From Streptomyces sp. S4.7 (GTDB lineage Bacteria; Actinomycetota; Actinomycetes; Streptomycetales; Streptomycetaceae), in contig NZ_CP048397.1 of NCBI RefSeq assembly GCF_010384365.1, positions 6,572,001 to 6,636,000 on the forward strand: a stretch of 64,000 bases of DNA, read 5' to 3'. Shown one piece after another: positions 25,135 through 33,671 of this stretch. Position numbers and translations under genes: made by a program. Under the pieces are notes generated by a model that was given only the letters and a program-made list of their open reading frames with translations, made no database searches and was not told the DNA's origin. Position 1 is the stretch's first letter. Each line of letters opens with the position of its first letter.

Positions 25135-25922
25135 AGGGTGGCTCCCGGCCGCACACTCTCGCCGTGCTGAAGCCGGTGCACGGCGACTGAGGGCGCGCGC
25201 CGGGCCGCGAGGCGGACGAACTCATCGCCCGGCGAATGGAATTCGTGCGGTCTGACCCCGTCCAGGCCGATCGGCCAGAACGTGCCGTAGTGCACCGGCA
25301 CCGCCGCGCCCGGAGCGAGGCGGCGCAGTGCCTCGGCCGCCCGGTCGGCGTTCAGATGACCGTGGCCCAGATGCGGCCCCCAGCCGCCCACCGGCAGCAA
25401 CGCCACGTCGACCGTGCCCACGACGTCCGCCATCTCGTCGAAGAGGCCGGTGTCGCCCGCGAAGTACGTCCGGCGCTCACCGGTGATCACATAGCCGAGC
25501 GCGGGGGAGCGCTGCGGCCCCACCGGCAGCCGGCGCCCGTCGTGGTACGCGGGCACCGCCCGTACCCACAGCGGTCCGATCTCCACCTCGTCGCCCGCCC
25601 CGACCTCGGTGATCCGCAGACCGCCCGTCCGTCTGACGGCGTCCAGCCGCCGCAGTCCGGGAACCGCCCGCCGCGCGCCCCGCGGCACGATCAGCCGGGT
25701 GCCCGGCGCGAGCTTCGCCAGCGACGGCAGGTGCAGATGGTCGGAGTGCAGATGCGAGACCAGCACGGCGTCGGCCACGGCGGCCTCCGGCGGCGGCACG
25801 TCACCGCGCCGGCGGCGCAGATGCGCCAGCCGGCGTGCGAAGAGGGGGTCGGTCAGCACCCGGACCCCGGAGTCCTCGACGGTGCAGGTGGCATGACCCC
25901 ACCAGGTGATGACATTTCCCAA
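25131..25922 (-). CDS. metallo-beta-lactamase-fold hydrolase (UlaG-like)
   Basis: This 263-residue protein reads from a TTG at 25922, which has GAGG seven bases upstream; no in-frame ATG or GTG precedes the first strand (VITWWGHATCTVED). The MBL metal motif is SHLHSDHLH (H-x-H-x-D-H), followed by AYHDGR, YFAGDTGLFDE (metal Asp) and PVHYGTF (late His). The short insert-free shape and WWGHAT start are those of UlaG/YycJ-type L-ascorbate-lactonase-like or N-acyl-phosphatidylethanolamine-phospholipase-like hydrolases. Coupling to a DedA gene hints at a phospholipid or membrane-related substrate; this is inference. Confidence 0.87.
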   Translation of the reverse strand: MGNVITWWGHATCTVEDSGVRVLTDPLFARRLAHLRRRRGDVPPPEAAVADAVLVSHLHSDHLHLPSLAKLAPGTRLIVPRGARRAVPGLRRLDAVRRTGGLRITEVGAGDEVEIGPLWVRAVPAYHDGRRLPVGPQRSPALGYVITGERRTYFAGDTGLFDEMADVVGTVDVALLPVGGWGPHLGHGHLNADRAAEALRRLAPGAAVPVHYGTFWPIGLDGVRPHEFHSPGDEFVRLAARRAPSVAVHRLQHGESVRPGATL

Positions 25923-26222
25923 AGCGGGACCTCAGCTCCGTCCGTATCAGGTCTTCAGCGTACGGCGGACGCACGGCGAAGCGGCGTCATACCGGGGTCG
26001 TACGGGCGGGGGACGGCTCGCGGCCCCCGACCCCGCGCCCCTGACCTGCGCGGCTGACCCCGCACGCCTGAGGGCGTGCGCCTGTGGCACATCCATGCGC
26101 CCACCCGTGCCCGGTACGCGCCTCCTTAAGCAGGCCCGATCGGAGTAGTGTCGTCGAACACCGGGGGACAGGGGGCGGCTTCGGGGGAGCGGTCGGGTGC
26201 AGCTGAGCGGGGGGCCGGATAC

Positions 26223-26627
26223 ATGGGCGATTTACGAGTGGCGGCGATAGCCAGCCTCACCCCGCTCGAAGAACTCGACCGCGAGCCGTTCCTGGTGGAC
26301 ATCCGCGGCCAGCAGGCGATGTGCGCACGCTGGGCCGCCGACAAGGGATACGTCGTCACACGGCAGTTGCTCCTCTACGGGATGCGCTCCGACCACCACG
26401 CGCTCTGGGTCGACGTCGAGGCCGGTCTGATCGACGCGTTCGTCGTCCCCAACGAGCGGGTGCTCGACCGGGCGTTGGCCTCCGTCCCGGCCTTCTACGC
26501 CGAGTGCGAGCGGCGCGGCGTCCCCGTGGAGACCGTGGGAACGGACGAACCTCTTTACGACGCCACGTCAAAGGCCAAGGTCCACCGCAGGCTCTCCATG
26601 CCCACCGCCGGGTACGACGGCTGCTGA
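26223..26627 (+). CDS. small protein resembling a catalytically dead resolvase domain
   Basis: This 134-residue protein is read from ATG 26223, after a 300-base gap (25923-26222) where no gene is seen. The pattern LRVAAIASLT...GQQAMCARWAADKGYVV...GLIDAFVVPNERVLDRAL...FYAECERRGVPVETV follows the N-terminal serine-recombinase domain (R-V-A-x-Y-x-R-V-S, Q-x-x-x-C-x-x-x-A-x-x-x-G, v-x-x-x-d-R-L, rGV). The catalytic R-V-S positions read S-L-T, so recombinase activity is not expected, and there is no DNA-binding C-terminus. Similar small proteins may occur in other Streptomyces. Function unknown; the similarity is by eye. Confidence 0.6.
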   Translation: MGDLRVAAIASLTPLEELDREPFLVDIRGQQAMCARWAADKGYVVTRQLLLYGMRSDHHALWVDVEAGLIDAFVVPNERVLDRALASVPAFYAECERRGVPVETVGTDEPLYDATSKAKVHRRLSMPTAGYDGC

Positions 26628-26766
26628 ACGCGCCCGCCCGCCGCTCGCTGCCACGTCCCTCGCCCGCCTGCGCCTCCTGAAGAAGACCGGCCCCGCCGCG
26701 CGCTGTGTCAGGCTGTGGAGCGAGCCCGTGAACGTGTGCGGGCCCTGGACGTGAGGTGAAGACGCG

Positions 26767-28893
26767 GTGTTCAAGGGGCGAGGGCGGACGGCCGGCAGGG
26801 CCCTGGTGCGAGTGGTCGTCGTATGGGCGGTCTCCACCCTGACCATGCTGGCGCTCGCCGGCATCCTGCCCGACTTCCAGCTCCAGGGCGCCGACGACAG
26901 CCTCACCAGGACCGCGCTCACCGCCGCCTGGGGAGCGGGCGCCTTCGGCCTGCTCAGCGCGCTCGTCTGGCCGTTCCTGGTCCGCGCCCTGCTGCTCGTC
27001 CCCGCCCTGCTGCTCGGGCTGCTGGTCTTCTTCCTCAACGGCTCCCTGCTGCTGGTCGCGCTCAAATCCACCCCCGACGGCGGGGGCGCCGCCGACCCCG
27101 AGAACGCGATCGTGGTCGCCGCCGTCATGTCCGCCGTCGCGTCGGCCACCTCCACCGCCCTCGCCGTACGCGACGACAACGCCTACCGCCGCAGGCTCTC
27201 GCGCCTCGCCGAACGCCGCCGGCGCCGCAGCGGCGAGGACAGCGCCCGCCGCGGCTACACGGCGTCGCCCGGCACCCTCTTCCTCCAACTCGACGGCGTC
27301 GGACACCAGGTGCTGCTCGACGCCGTCGCCGACGGCCACATGCCCACCGTCGCCGGCTGGCTCGGCGAGCGCCCCACCCACCGGCTCACCCCCTGGCGCA
27401 CCGACTGGTCCAGCCAGACCGGCGCCAGCCAGCTCGGCATCCTGCACGGCAGCAACCACGACGTCCCCGCCTTCCGCTGGTACGAGAAGGAGAGCGGGCG
27501 GAGCATGGTCAGCAACCGGCCCGCGAGTGCCGCCGAACTCCAGCGCCGGGCCGTCGAGCACACCCGCGACGCCGGGCTCCTCACCCTCGACGGCGCCAGC
27601 CGCGGCAACCTCTTCAGCGGCGGCGCCGACCAGCTCGCGCTCGTCCTGTCGATGGCCGCGCGGCGCGGCAGGGCGACCCGCTCACGGGCCGGGTACTTCG
27701 CGTACTTCACCGACCCGGCCAACGCCGTCCGCACCGCCGTCTCCTTCGTCGCCGAGGTCTGCCGCGAGATAGGCCAGTCGACGCACGCGAGGATCCGCGG
27801 CGACCGGCCGCGGGTGAGCCGGGGCGGCCTCTACCCCTTCATCCGCGCCTTCGCGACCGTCGTCGAGCGGGACGTCGTGGTCGCGGCGGTGATAGGGGAC
27901 ATGCTGGCCGGCCGCGCCGCCGTCTACGCCGACCTCGTCGCGTACGACGAGGTCGCCCACCACTCGGGACCGCACAGCCGCGACGCCACCCGCGTCCTGG
28001 AGCGGCTGGACCGCTCGATCGCGCTGCTGGCCAAGGTCGCCGACCACGCGCCGCGCTCGTACCGGCTCGTGCTCCTCTCCGACCACGGCCAGAGCCCCGG
28101 TGAGACCTTCCTGGGCGGGTACGGGCTCACGCTCCGCGATCTCGTACGGGCCGGCTGCGGACTGCCCGTACCGCGCCGCGCGGTGCGCACCAAGAGCGGC
28201 GCCGAGGCGCGCGACGCCGCCCGTGACGCCGTACGGACGGCGCTCCACCGCCCCGTCGAGGAGGGCGAGGAGGGCGACGAGAAGCGGTCGGCGCGGGGCT
28301 CCGACCCGATCGTGCTCGCCTCCGGGAATCTGGGGCTGATCTCCTTCCCGGACGTCCCGGAGCGGATGAGCCGCGAACAGATCGACGAACGTCACCCCGC
28401 GCTGCTGCGGACCCTCGCCAACCATCCGGGCATCGGCTTCCTCCTCGTACGGAGCGAGGCGAACGGTTCCGTGGTGCTCGGCCCCGCCGGGGCGGAGATC
28501 CCGGTCGCCAAGCTGGACGACACGGGGCTGCTGGCCACGATGGGGCCGGGCGCCGCCGACGCGGTCCGGCGCACCGACACCTTCCCGCATGTCGCGGACA
28601 TCATGGTCAACTCGATGTACGACCCGGCGACGGGCCGGGTGCACGCGTTCGAGGAGCAGATCGGCTCCCACGGAGGGCTCGGCGGCGAGCAGTCGAACGC
28701 CTTCCTGCTGTCGCCCCTGACCCTGCCCCCGCCCGTGCCCGGCGGCGGCGAGCTGGTGGGCGCGGAGCAGGTCCACACGGTGCTGAAGCGCTGGCTGTAC
28801 GACGGTCTGGGACCGCAGGTCCCCCTCGGTCTGACGCCGTCCACGGCGGTCGTGCCCCGCGAGGAGACGGAGCCGAGCCCCGAGGGAACCTGA
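26767..28893 (+). CDS. membrane-anchored alkaline-phosphatase-superfamily phosphodiesterase with holin-like N-terminus
   Basis: This 708-residue protein starts at GTG 26767 behind GAGGTG. Residues about 12-135 hold four hydrophobic segments of the phage_holin_4/DUF type (VRVVVVWAVSTLTMLALAGILP, LVRALLLVPALLLGLLVFFL), then a basic linker. From about 160 the type I phosphodiesterase/nucleotide pyrophosphatase fold follows: FLQLDGVGHQVL (metal Asp), DWSSQTGASQ (nucleophile Ser/Thr region), YDEVAHHSGPHS (metal D..H..H) and LLSDHGQSPG (metal D-H), with a late GSHGGLGG His. It should hydrolyse a phosphodiester at the membrane; nucleotide or lipid-linked substrates are possible. It is not a phage holin gene in context. 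Confidence 0.85.
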   Translation: MFKGRGRTAGRALVRVVVVWAVSTLTMLALAGILPDFQLQGADDSLTRTALTAAWGAGAFGLLSALVWPFLVRALLLVPALLLGLLVFFLNGSLLLVALKSTPDGGGAADPENAIVVAAVMSAVASATSTALAVRDDNAYRRRLSRLAERRRRRSGEDSARRGYTASPGTLFLQLDGVGHQVLLDAVADGHMPTVAGWLGERPTHRLTPWRTDWSSQTGASQLGILHGSNHDVPAFRWYEKESGRSMVSNRPASAAELQRRAVEHTRDAGLLTLDGASRGNLFSGGADQLALVLSMAARRGRATRSRAGYFAYFTDPANAVRTAVSFVAEVCREIGQSTHARIRGDRPRVSRGGLYPFIRAFATVVERDVVVAAVIGDMLAGRAAVYADLVAYDEVAHHSGPHSRDATRVLERLDRSIALLAKVADHAPRSYRLVLLSDHGQSPGETFLGGYGLTLRDLVRAGCGLPVPRRAVRTKSGAEARDAARDAVRTALHRPVEEGEEGDEKRSARGSDPIVLASGNLGLISFPDVPERMSREQIDERHPALLRTLANHPGIGFLLVRSEANGSVVLGPAGAEIPVAKLDDTGLLATMGPGAADAVRRTDTFPHVADIMVNSMYDPATGRVHAFEEQIGSHGGLGGEQSNAFLLSPLTLPPPVPGGGELVGAEQVHTVLKRWLYDGLGPQVPLGLTPSTAVVPREETEPSPEGT

Positions 28894-28894
28894 G

Positions 28895-28932
28895 CCAGGC
28901 GGGGGAGCACCGGGACCCGCTCCCGCGCCTGG
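28895..28932 (+). terminator. terminator hairpin of the phosphodiesterase gene
   Basis: CCAGGCGGGGGAGC (28895-28908) pairs with GCTCCCGCGCCTGG (28919-28932) with one mismatch in 14 and a 10-base loop. It begins two bases after the stop codon. Confidence 0.7.
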
Positions 28933-29048
28933 GGGCGGCCCTGCCCGGGTCGGCGTAACCCGCGTCCGCCAGGAGAGCGTTTCTCGCCCCTCCGGCGCGC
29001 ACGGCGGCGTCCACGGGCACAGGATGCACGATCAGGAGGTCGTGCCGA

Positions 29049-29420
29049 GTGAACAGCGCCCTGGAACCGCGCAGCCCCCGGCCCGCCACGGCGGGCCGTC
29101 CCCCCGCCCGCGCCGTTGTGCTGCTGCTGGTGCTGCTCGCCCTCCTCGGGATGTCGCTCGACCCGTGCGCGTCGGCCGCGCGCGGCGCGGAACCCCGGCC
29201 GGCCGCCTCGACGCCGCCCGAGCCCGCTGGAGAGGGACACCACGACACGGCGATGGCGGCGCAGCCCGCCTCGGCCAGGGCCGGCAGCCGGGCGGCGGGC
29301 CCACGCGCCGGGAGGGACCGCAGGCCGTCGCGGCCTCCGTACGGAGGTTCCGCCGCCGCCTCGTCGAGGACCGGGCCGGTCGCGGCGCCGCCCGTCCGCC
29401 GTGTGGTGCTGCGCTGCTGA
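29049..29420 (+). CDS. small secreted or single-pass protein, unknown family
   Basis: This 123-residue frame starts at GTG 29049, with GGAGG about 13 bases upstream. It has a basic N-terminus and a hydrophobic core (AVVLLLVLLALLGMSL, about 22-37), followed by DPCASAARG as a possible signal-peptide end. The rest is Ala/Pro/Arg-rich, low complexity, and ends VRRVVLRC. No domain is recognised. It may be a small exported protein of the kind common in Streptomyces, or a chance frame in GC-rich DNA; the signal-peptide shape argues for the former. Confidence 0.45.
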   Translation: MNSALEPRSPRPATAGRPPARAVVLLLVLLALLGMSLDPCASAARGAEPRPAASTPPEPAGEGHHDTAMAAQPASARAGSRAAGPRAGRDRRPSRPPYGGSAAASSRTGPVAAPPVRRVVLRC

Positions 29421-29494
29421 GAGGTCCGGCACGCCCGCGTGCCCGTCGACCCCATCCAGCCGGTCAACCCCCATCGCACCGCGAGGACACAGCC

Positions 29495-29665
29495 ATGCCC
29501 ATCGACCCCTTCGCCGTACTCAACGCCCTGCTGCGCGCCGAGGCCGCGCGCTCCGCCGAGCACGGGACCGAGGCCCCGGCGCCCACACCCGCCGCGCCCC
29601 CGGCCGCCCCCGACGACCTGATCACCGAGCCGCGCCCGCACCGGGACGGACACGACAGGTCCTAG
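29495..29665 (+). CDS. 56-residue conserved-looking small protein
   Basis: The ATG at 29495 has GAGG 9 bases upstream. The protein starts MPIDPFAVLNALLRAEAARS, an amphipathic helix, followed by an Ala/Pro-rich middle and a charged tail (LITEPRPHRDGHDRS). No family is assigned; similar short proteins with a MPIDPFA-type start exist in other Streptomyces as far as I recall. It is probably cytoplasmic, and lies between the putative secreted protein and a convergent HTH regulator. Confidence 0.5.
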   Translation: MPIDPFAVLNALLRAEAARSAEHGTEAPAPTPAAPPAAPDDLITEPRPHRDGHDRS

Positions 29666-29742
29666 GGGGCGTCTTGTCGGCTCGCGGATCGGACGTCCCG
29701 GCATCGGACCCTCTCCGGTGCCGGGGGCCGGGCCCGGCGTGC

Positions 29743-30570
29743 TCAGCCCAAGGCGGACATGAGGTACTTCGCCGTCGCGGGATCGGCCGGCAGGAACGTC
29801 TCGATCGCCAGCTCGGCGACCGTCACGTCCATCGGTGTGTTGAACGTCGAGATGGACGACAGGAAGGTCAGCACCTGCCCCCCGTGCTCGATCCGCAGCG
29901 GCAGGGCGAACGTCCCCAGCGCGAACGCCGCCGCGTCCTGGGCGTCCTCGGCCCCCTCCGGCCCGTCGCCGACCCCCTCGGGCGGCGGATACGCGGCGAC
30001 CTCCTCGTACAGCGCCCGCAGTTCCTCGGAGCGGGCCAGCGCGATCTGCCGCTCCATCTGGTGCAGCAGATGGAGCCGCCACTGCCGGAGATTGCGGATA
30101 CGCGGCGCGGCCCCCTCCGGGTGCAGGATGGCCCGCATCGCGTTCACCGGCGGCACCAGCAGATGCTCGGGCACGCCCTCCATCAGCAGGGCGAGGCCCC
30201 GATTGGCCGCCACCAGCGTGTACGTTCCGTCCACGACGAGGGCCGGATACGGCTCGTACCCCCGCAGCAGCCGCTCCAGCCCCTCCCGCACCACCGCCAT
30301 CGACGGGTCGTCCATCGCCGTCTCGGTGAACCGTGGCGCGTAACCGGCCGCCAGCAGCAGGGTGTTGCGCTCCCGCACCGGTACGTCCAGATGCTCCGAG
30401 AGCCGAAGGATCATCGCCTCGCTCGGCCGGGACCTGCCCGTCTCGACGAAGCTGATGTGACGGGCTGACGAGTCGGCGCGCAGGGCCAGCTCCAGCTGGC
30501 TGATCCGGCGCTGTTCACGCCAGCCCCTGAGGAGTGGACCGACCTCCGTACCCGACGCGCGAGATGTCAT
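29743..30570 (-). CDS. helix-turn-helix transcriptional regulator with MmyB-like ligand domain
   Basis: This 275-residue protein starts at ATG 30570. An XRE-type HTH (about 10-65, LRGWREQRRISQLELALRADSSARHISFVETGRSRPS) is followed by the MmyB-like domain (about 100-270, with YPALVVDGTYTLVAANRGLALLM and a helix-rich, PAS-like sensor). Such regulators are widespread in Streptomyces and often control a neighbouring divergent gene. Here the divergent gene is the transketolase, 202 bases away. No Shine-Dalgarno precedes the ATG, so the mRNA may be leaderless. Its ligand is unknown. Confidence 0.87.
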   Translation of the reverse strand: MTSRASGTEVGPLLRGWREQRRISQLELALRADSSARHISFVETGRSRPSEAMILRLSEHLDVPVRERNTLLLAAGYAPRFTETAMDDPSMAVVREGLERLLRGYEPYPALVVDGTYTLVAANRGLALLMEGVPEHLLVPPVNAMRAILHPEGAAPRIRNLRQWRLHLLHQMERQIALARSEELRALYEEVAAYPPPEGVGDGPEGAEDAQDAAAFALGTFALPLRIEHGGQVLTFLSSISTFNTPMDVTVAELAIETFLPADPATAKYLMSALG

Positions 30571-30772
30571 ACCCGGACGGTAGCCGGGTCCGGGACGGAG
30601 CCGCCCCGGACCCGGTGTTCTGCGGGCTCCTCCCAGGTGGGGCAATCTGGTTGTCAAGGGGCGAAACCAGGAGTGACTCCCGTTTGCCGCCGCACTCCCC
30701 GGGCACCAGGGCAGCCGGGAAGCCACCGTCCGCCCGTCCGGCCGCACCCGGTCGTATCCGGTGAGGAGTGAC

Positions 30773-32617
30773 ATGCGTACCGAACTTCTGACAGAACTGG
30801 CGCAGCAGCTCAGGGTGGACTCGGTCCGGGTCGCCGACATGGCGGGTTCCGGTCATCCGACCTCGTCCATGTCCGCGGCCGACCTCGCCGCCGTACTGCT
30901 GGCCAATCACCTCACGTACGACTTCGACCGGCCCGACCACCCGGGGAACGACCGGCTGATCTTCTCCAAGGGGCACGCGTCACCCCTGCTGTACTCCATG
31001 TACCTCGCGGCCGGTGCCGTGGACGAGTCGGAGTTCCGCACCTACCGCAGGCAGGGCAGCAGGCTCGAAGGCCACCCCACGCCCCGGCTCCCCTGGGTGG
31101 ACGTGGCGACCGGCTCGCTCGGGCAGGGCCTGCCGGTGGGCGTCGGAATGGCGCTCGCCGGGCAGCGGCTGGGCAAGGTCCCGTACCGGGTCTGGGTGCT
31201 CTGCGGAGACAGCGAGATGGCCGAGGGCTCGATCTGGGAGGCCGCCGAGCACGCCGGATACCAGCATCTCGACTCGCTGACGATGATCCTCGACGTGAAC
31301 CGGCTCGGCCAGCGCGGTCCCACCCGCCACGAGCACGACCTCGGCGCCTACACCCGCAGGCTGCACGCCTTCGGCTGGCACACCATCGAGGTCGACGGCC
31401 ATGACATCGACGCGATCGACGCGGCCTGCAACGAGGCCCGCTCGACGGTCGGGGAGCCGACGGCGATCATCGCCGCCACCAGGAAGGGCCGGGGAGTCGC
31501 CGCCGTCGAGGACAAGGAGGGCAAGCACGGCAAGCCCCTGCCGGACGCGGCGGGCGCCATCGAGGAGCTGGGCGGCCGGCGGAACCTGCGGGTCGAGGTG
31601 CGCAAGCCCGACGCGGCGGCCACCGACCCCCGCACCGAGGTCGGCCATCTGAACCTGCCGCGCTTCGACGTGGGTGACGAGATCGCCACCCGTGACGCCT
31701 ACGGGCAGGCCCTGACCGCGCTCGGCTCCGCACGCGGCGACATCGTCGCGCTCGACGGCGAGGTCGGTGACTCGACCCGTACCGAGTTCTTCTCGAAGGA
31801 GCACCCCGAGCGGTACTTCGAGCTCTACATCGCCGAGCAGCAGCTGGTGGCCGCCGCCGTCGGCATGCAGGCGTGCGGGCAGATCCCGTACGCCTCCACC
31901 TTCGCGGCCTTCCTCACCCGCGCCCACGACTTCCTGCGGATGGCCACGGTCAGTCGTGCGTCGATCAGCGTCGTCGGCTCGCACGCCGGGGTCTCCATCG
32001 GCCAGGACGGGCCCTCCCAGATGGGCCTCGAAGACCTCGCCATGTTCCGTGTCCTGCACGGCACTACGGTGCTCCAGCCGTGCGACGCGAACCAGACGAC
32101 CCGGCTCGTCGCCGCGATGGCCGAACTGGAGGGCGTCTGCTATCTGCGCACACTGCGCGGGAAGACACCGGTCGTCTACGGCCCCGACGAGCAGTTCCCC
32201 GTCGGCGGCAGCAAGGTGCTCCGCCACTCCATCGACGACCGGATGACGCTCGTCGGCTCCGGGATCACCGTCCATGAGTGCCTCAAGGCGGCCGATCTGC
32301 TGGCCGCCGAGAGCATCGCCGTGCGGGTCGTCGACATGTACTCGATCAAACCGGCCGACGAGGTCACCCTCCAGGCCGCCGCCGCCGACACCGGATGTCT
32401 GATCACGGTGGAGGACCACCACCCGCAGGGTGGCCTCGGCGACGCCGTCGCGGAGGTCTTCTCCGACGGCAGGCCGGCGCCCCGCCTGGTGCGGCTCGGT
32501 GTACGGAACATGCCGGGCTCCGCGACCCCGGCCGAGCAGCTGCGCGGTGCGGGCATCGACGCCGACTCGATCGCCGCCGCCGTGAAGCTGCTGACGGGGA
32601 CCGCCGTGGTGCGCTGA
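30773..32617 (+). CDS. tkt: transketolase, single-chain short type
   Basis: This 614-residue protein starts at ATG 30773 behind GAGGAG. The ThDP-binding N-half has MAGSGHPTSSMS, FSKGHASPLLYS and GDSEMAEGSIWEA...VNRLGQ (the GDG-N variant). The pyrimidine-binding half has the catalytic Glu in YIAEQQLVAAAVG and GSHAGVSIGQDGPSQ. The C-terminal transketolase_C domain ends at about 600. The length is closer to animal-type (about 620) than to the usual bacterial Tkt (about 665-700). It transfers two-carbon units in the non-oxidative pentose phosphate pathway. Its position outside any tal/zwf operon suggests an accessory, perhaps stress- or regulator-linked, transketolase. Confidence 0.93.
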   Translation: MRTELLTELAQQLRVDSVRVADMAGSGHPTSSMSAADLAAVLLANHLTYDFDRPDHPGNDRLIFSKGHASPLLYSMYLAAGAVDESEFRTYRRQGSRLEGHPTPRLPWVDVATGSLGQGLPVGVGMALAGQRLGKVPYRVWVLCGDSEMAEGSIWEAAEHAGYQHLDSLTMILDVNRLGQRGPTRHEHDLGAYTRRLHAFGWHTIEVDGHDIDAIDAACNEARSTVGEPTAIIAATRKGRGVAAVEDKEGKHGKPLPDAAGAIEELGGRRNLRVEVRKPDAAATDPRTEVGHLNLPRFDVGDEIATRDAYGQALTALGSARGDIVALDGEVGDSTRTEFFSKEHPERYFELYIAEQQLVAAAVGMQACGQIPYASTFAAFLTRAHDFLRMATVSRASISVVGSHAGVSIGQDGPSQMGLEDLAMFRVLHGTTVLQPCDANQTTRLVAAMAELEGVCYLRTLRGKTPVVYGPDEQFPVGGSKVLRHSIDDRMTLVGSGITVHECLKAADLLAAESIAVRVVDMYSIKPADEVTLQAAAADTGCLITVEDHHPQGGLGDAVAEVFSDGRPAPRLVRLGVRNMPGSATPAEQLRGAGIDADSIAAAVKLLTGTAVVR

Positions 32618-32695
32618 CGGCGGCGCACGCGAGCGCCGGCCCGACCGGGATCGCGCAAGAGAGTCGAACACAGAGCACAGAAGGAGTGAGTCCCC

Positions 32696-33229
32696 ATGCG
32701 CGTCGCGTTTCTGATGGCCCCCGAGGGCATCGAGCAGGTCGAGCTGACCGAGCCCTGGCAGACGGTGGTCGACGCCGGTGGTGAGCCCGTCCTCGTCTCG
32801 ACCCGGGCGGGCCGGGTGCAGGCCTTCAATCACCTGGACAAGGCCGACACCTTCCCGGTGGACGCGACGGTGGCCGACAGCACGGTCGACGGCTTCGACG
32901 GACTCGTCCTGCCCGGCGGCGTGGCCAACCCGGACGCCCTGCGGACGGACGATGGGGCGGTCGCCTTCGTCAGGGGATTCTTCGACGCGGGCAAGCCGGT
33001 GGCGGCGATCTGCCACGCCCCCTGGACGCTGGTCGAGGCGGACGTGGTGCGCGGCAGGACCCTGACCTCCTGGCCGAGTCTGCGGACGGACATCCGCAAC
33101 GCGGGCGGTACCTGGGTGGACGAGCAGGTCCAGATCTGCACCGACGGGCCGAACACCCTCGTCACCAGCCGCAGGCCCGACGATCTGAAGGCGTTCGACT
33201 CGGTCTTCATCGACGTCTTCGACGCCTGA
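32696..33229 (+). CDS. DJ-1/PfpI-family protein (YraA-like)
   Basis: This 177-residue protein starts at ATG 32696 behind AAGGAG. It has the PfpI/DJ-1 glutamine-amidotransferase-like fold: VAFLMAPEGIEQVEL with the conserved Glu, FDGLVLPGGVANPDALR, and the nucleophile elbow AAICHAPWTLVEAD (Cys-His), then a C-terminal LVTSRRPDDLKAF. Family members act as glyoxalase III/deglycase-type stress proteins or, as assembled hexamers, as proteases. It is 78 bases after the transketolase and is followed by DUF5133 and ferritin-like genes, a grouping that suggests a general stress response. Confidence 0.9.
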   Translation: MRVAFLMAPEGIEQVELTEPWQTVVDAGGEPVLVSTRAGRVQAFNHLDKADTFPVDATVADSTVDGFDGLVLPGGVANPDALRTDDGAVAFVRGFFDAGKPVAAICHAPWTLVEADVVRGRTLTSWPSLRTDIRNAGGTWVDEQVQICTDGPNTLVTSRRPDDLKAFDSVFIDVFDA

Positions 33230-33353
33230 GGATTTGTTACACAACGCGCCCGTTTGCGTACGCCGTGCGATCGGCGCAATGTGGACGAGCCGGACAACGT
33301 CTGTCGGGCGTCCGCCCGGGCAGCCGGGCCGACCTCGGGATCGGGAGACGAGC

Positions 33354-33626
33354 ATGCTTCTGCCGGACAAGGCCCGGCTCGCCCAGCTTCTGCGCCGCTA
33401 CCGGATCTGGGAGCGGCTGGTCCTCCAGGAGCCGCACAACTCGGTGCGCAGGCGGCGGCTGGACGACGCCGCCTACACCCTGTGCGTGCTGATGGGACAC
33501 CGCACCGCGCACGAGGCGATCCGGGCGGCGGAGTCGTATCTCGGCAGAGGCCATCGGGGAGTGCGGGCGCGTAAAGCGGCCCAGGCGCGCAGGGCGACCG
33601 AAATCTCCGGGGCCGGCGAATTCTGA
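33354..33626 (+). CDS. DUF5133-family protein
   Basis: This 90-residue protein starts at ATG 33354 behind GGGAG. The sequence MLLPDKARLAQLLRRYRIWE...RLDDAAYTLCVLMGHRTAHEAI is the pattern I associate with the Streptomyces family DUF5133: two helices, a YTLCVLMG core and a basic tail. Function is unknown. The gene sits between PfpI-like and ferritin-like genes, which fits stress induction. No membrane or signal segment is present. Confidence 0.75.
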   Translation: MLLPDKARLAQLLRRYRIWERLVLQEPHNSVRRRRLDDAAYTLCVLMGHRTAHEAIRAAESYLGRGHRGVRARKAAQARRATEISGAGEF

Positions 33627-33671
33627 GGCCCGGCGGACAGCGGCAGCCGGAAAGAAGGGGCGTGAACGGGC

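Noticed and set aside
21890..25225. Minus-strand open frame of over 1100 codons
   Set aside because: It crosses several well-supported genes on both strands and its product is low-complexity Arg/Gly/Ala. Long stop-free frames are expected in DNA of this GC content.
26767..27180. Prophage holin
   Set aside because: The holin-like segments are fused in frame to a phosphodiesterase, and no phage structural, lysis or integrase genes are present.
28933..29048. Possible small RNA or riboswitch in the gap after the phosphodiesterase terminator
   Set aside because: No conserved riboswitch core or second strong hairpin could be identified by eye.
30980..33370. Minus-strand open frame of about 800 codons opposite the transketolase
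   Set aside because: It is antisense to genes with complete family motifs and has no recognisable domain or ribosome site.
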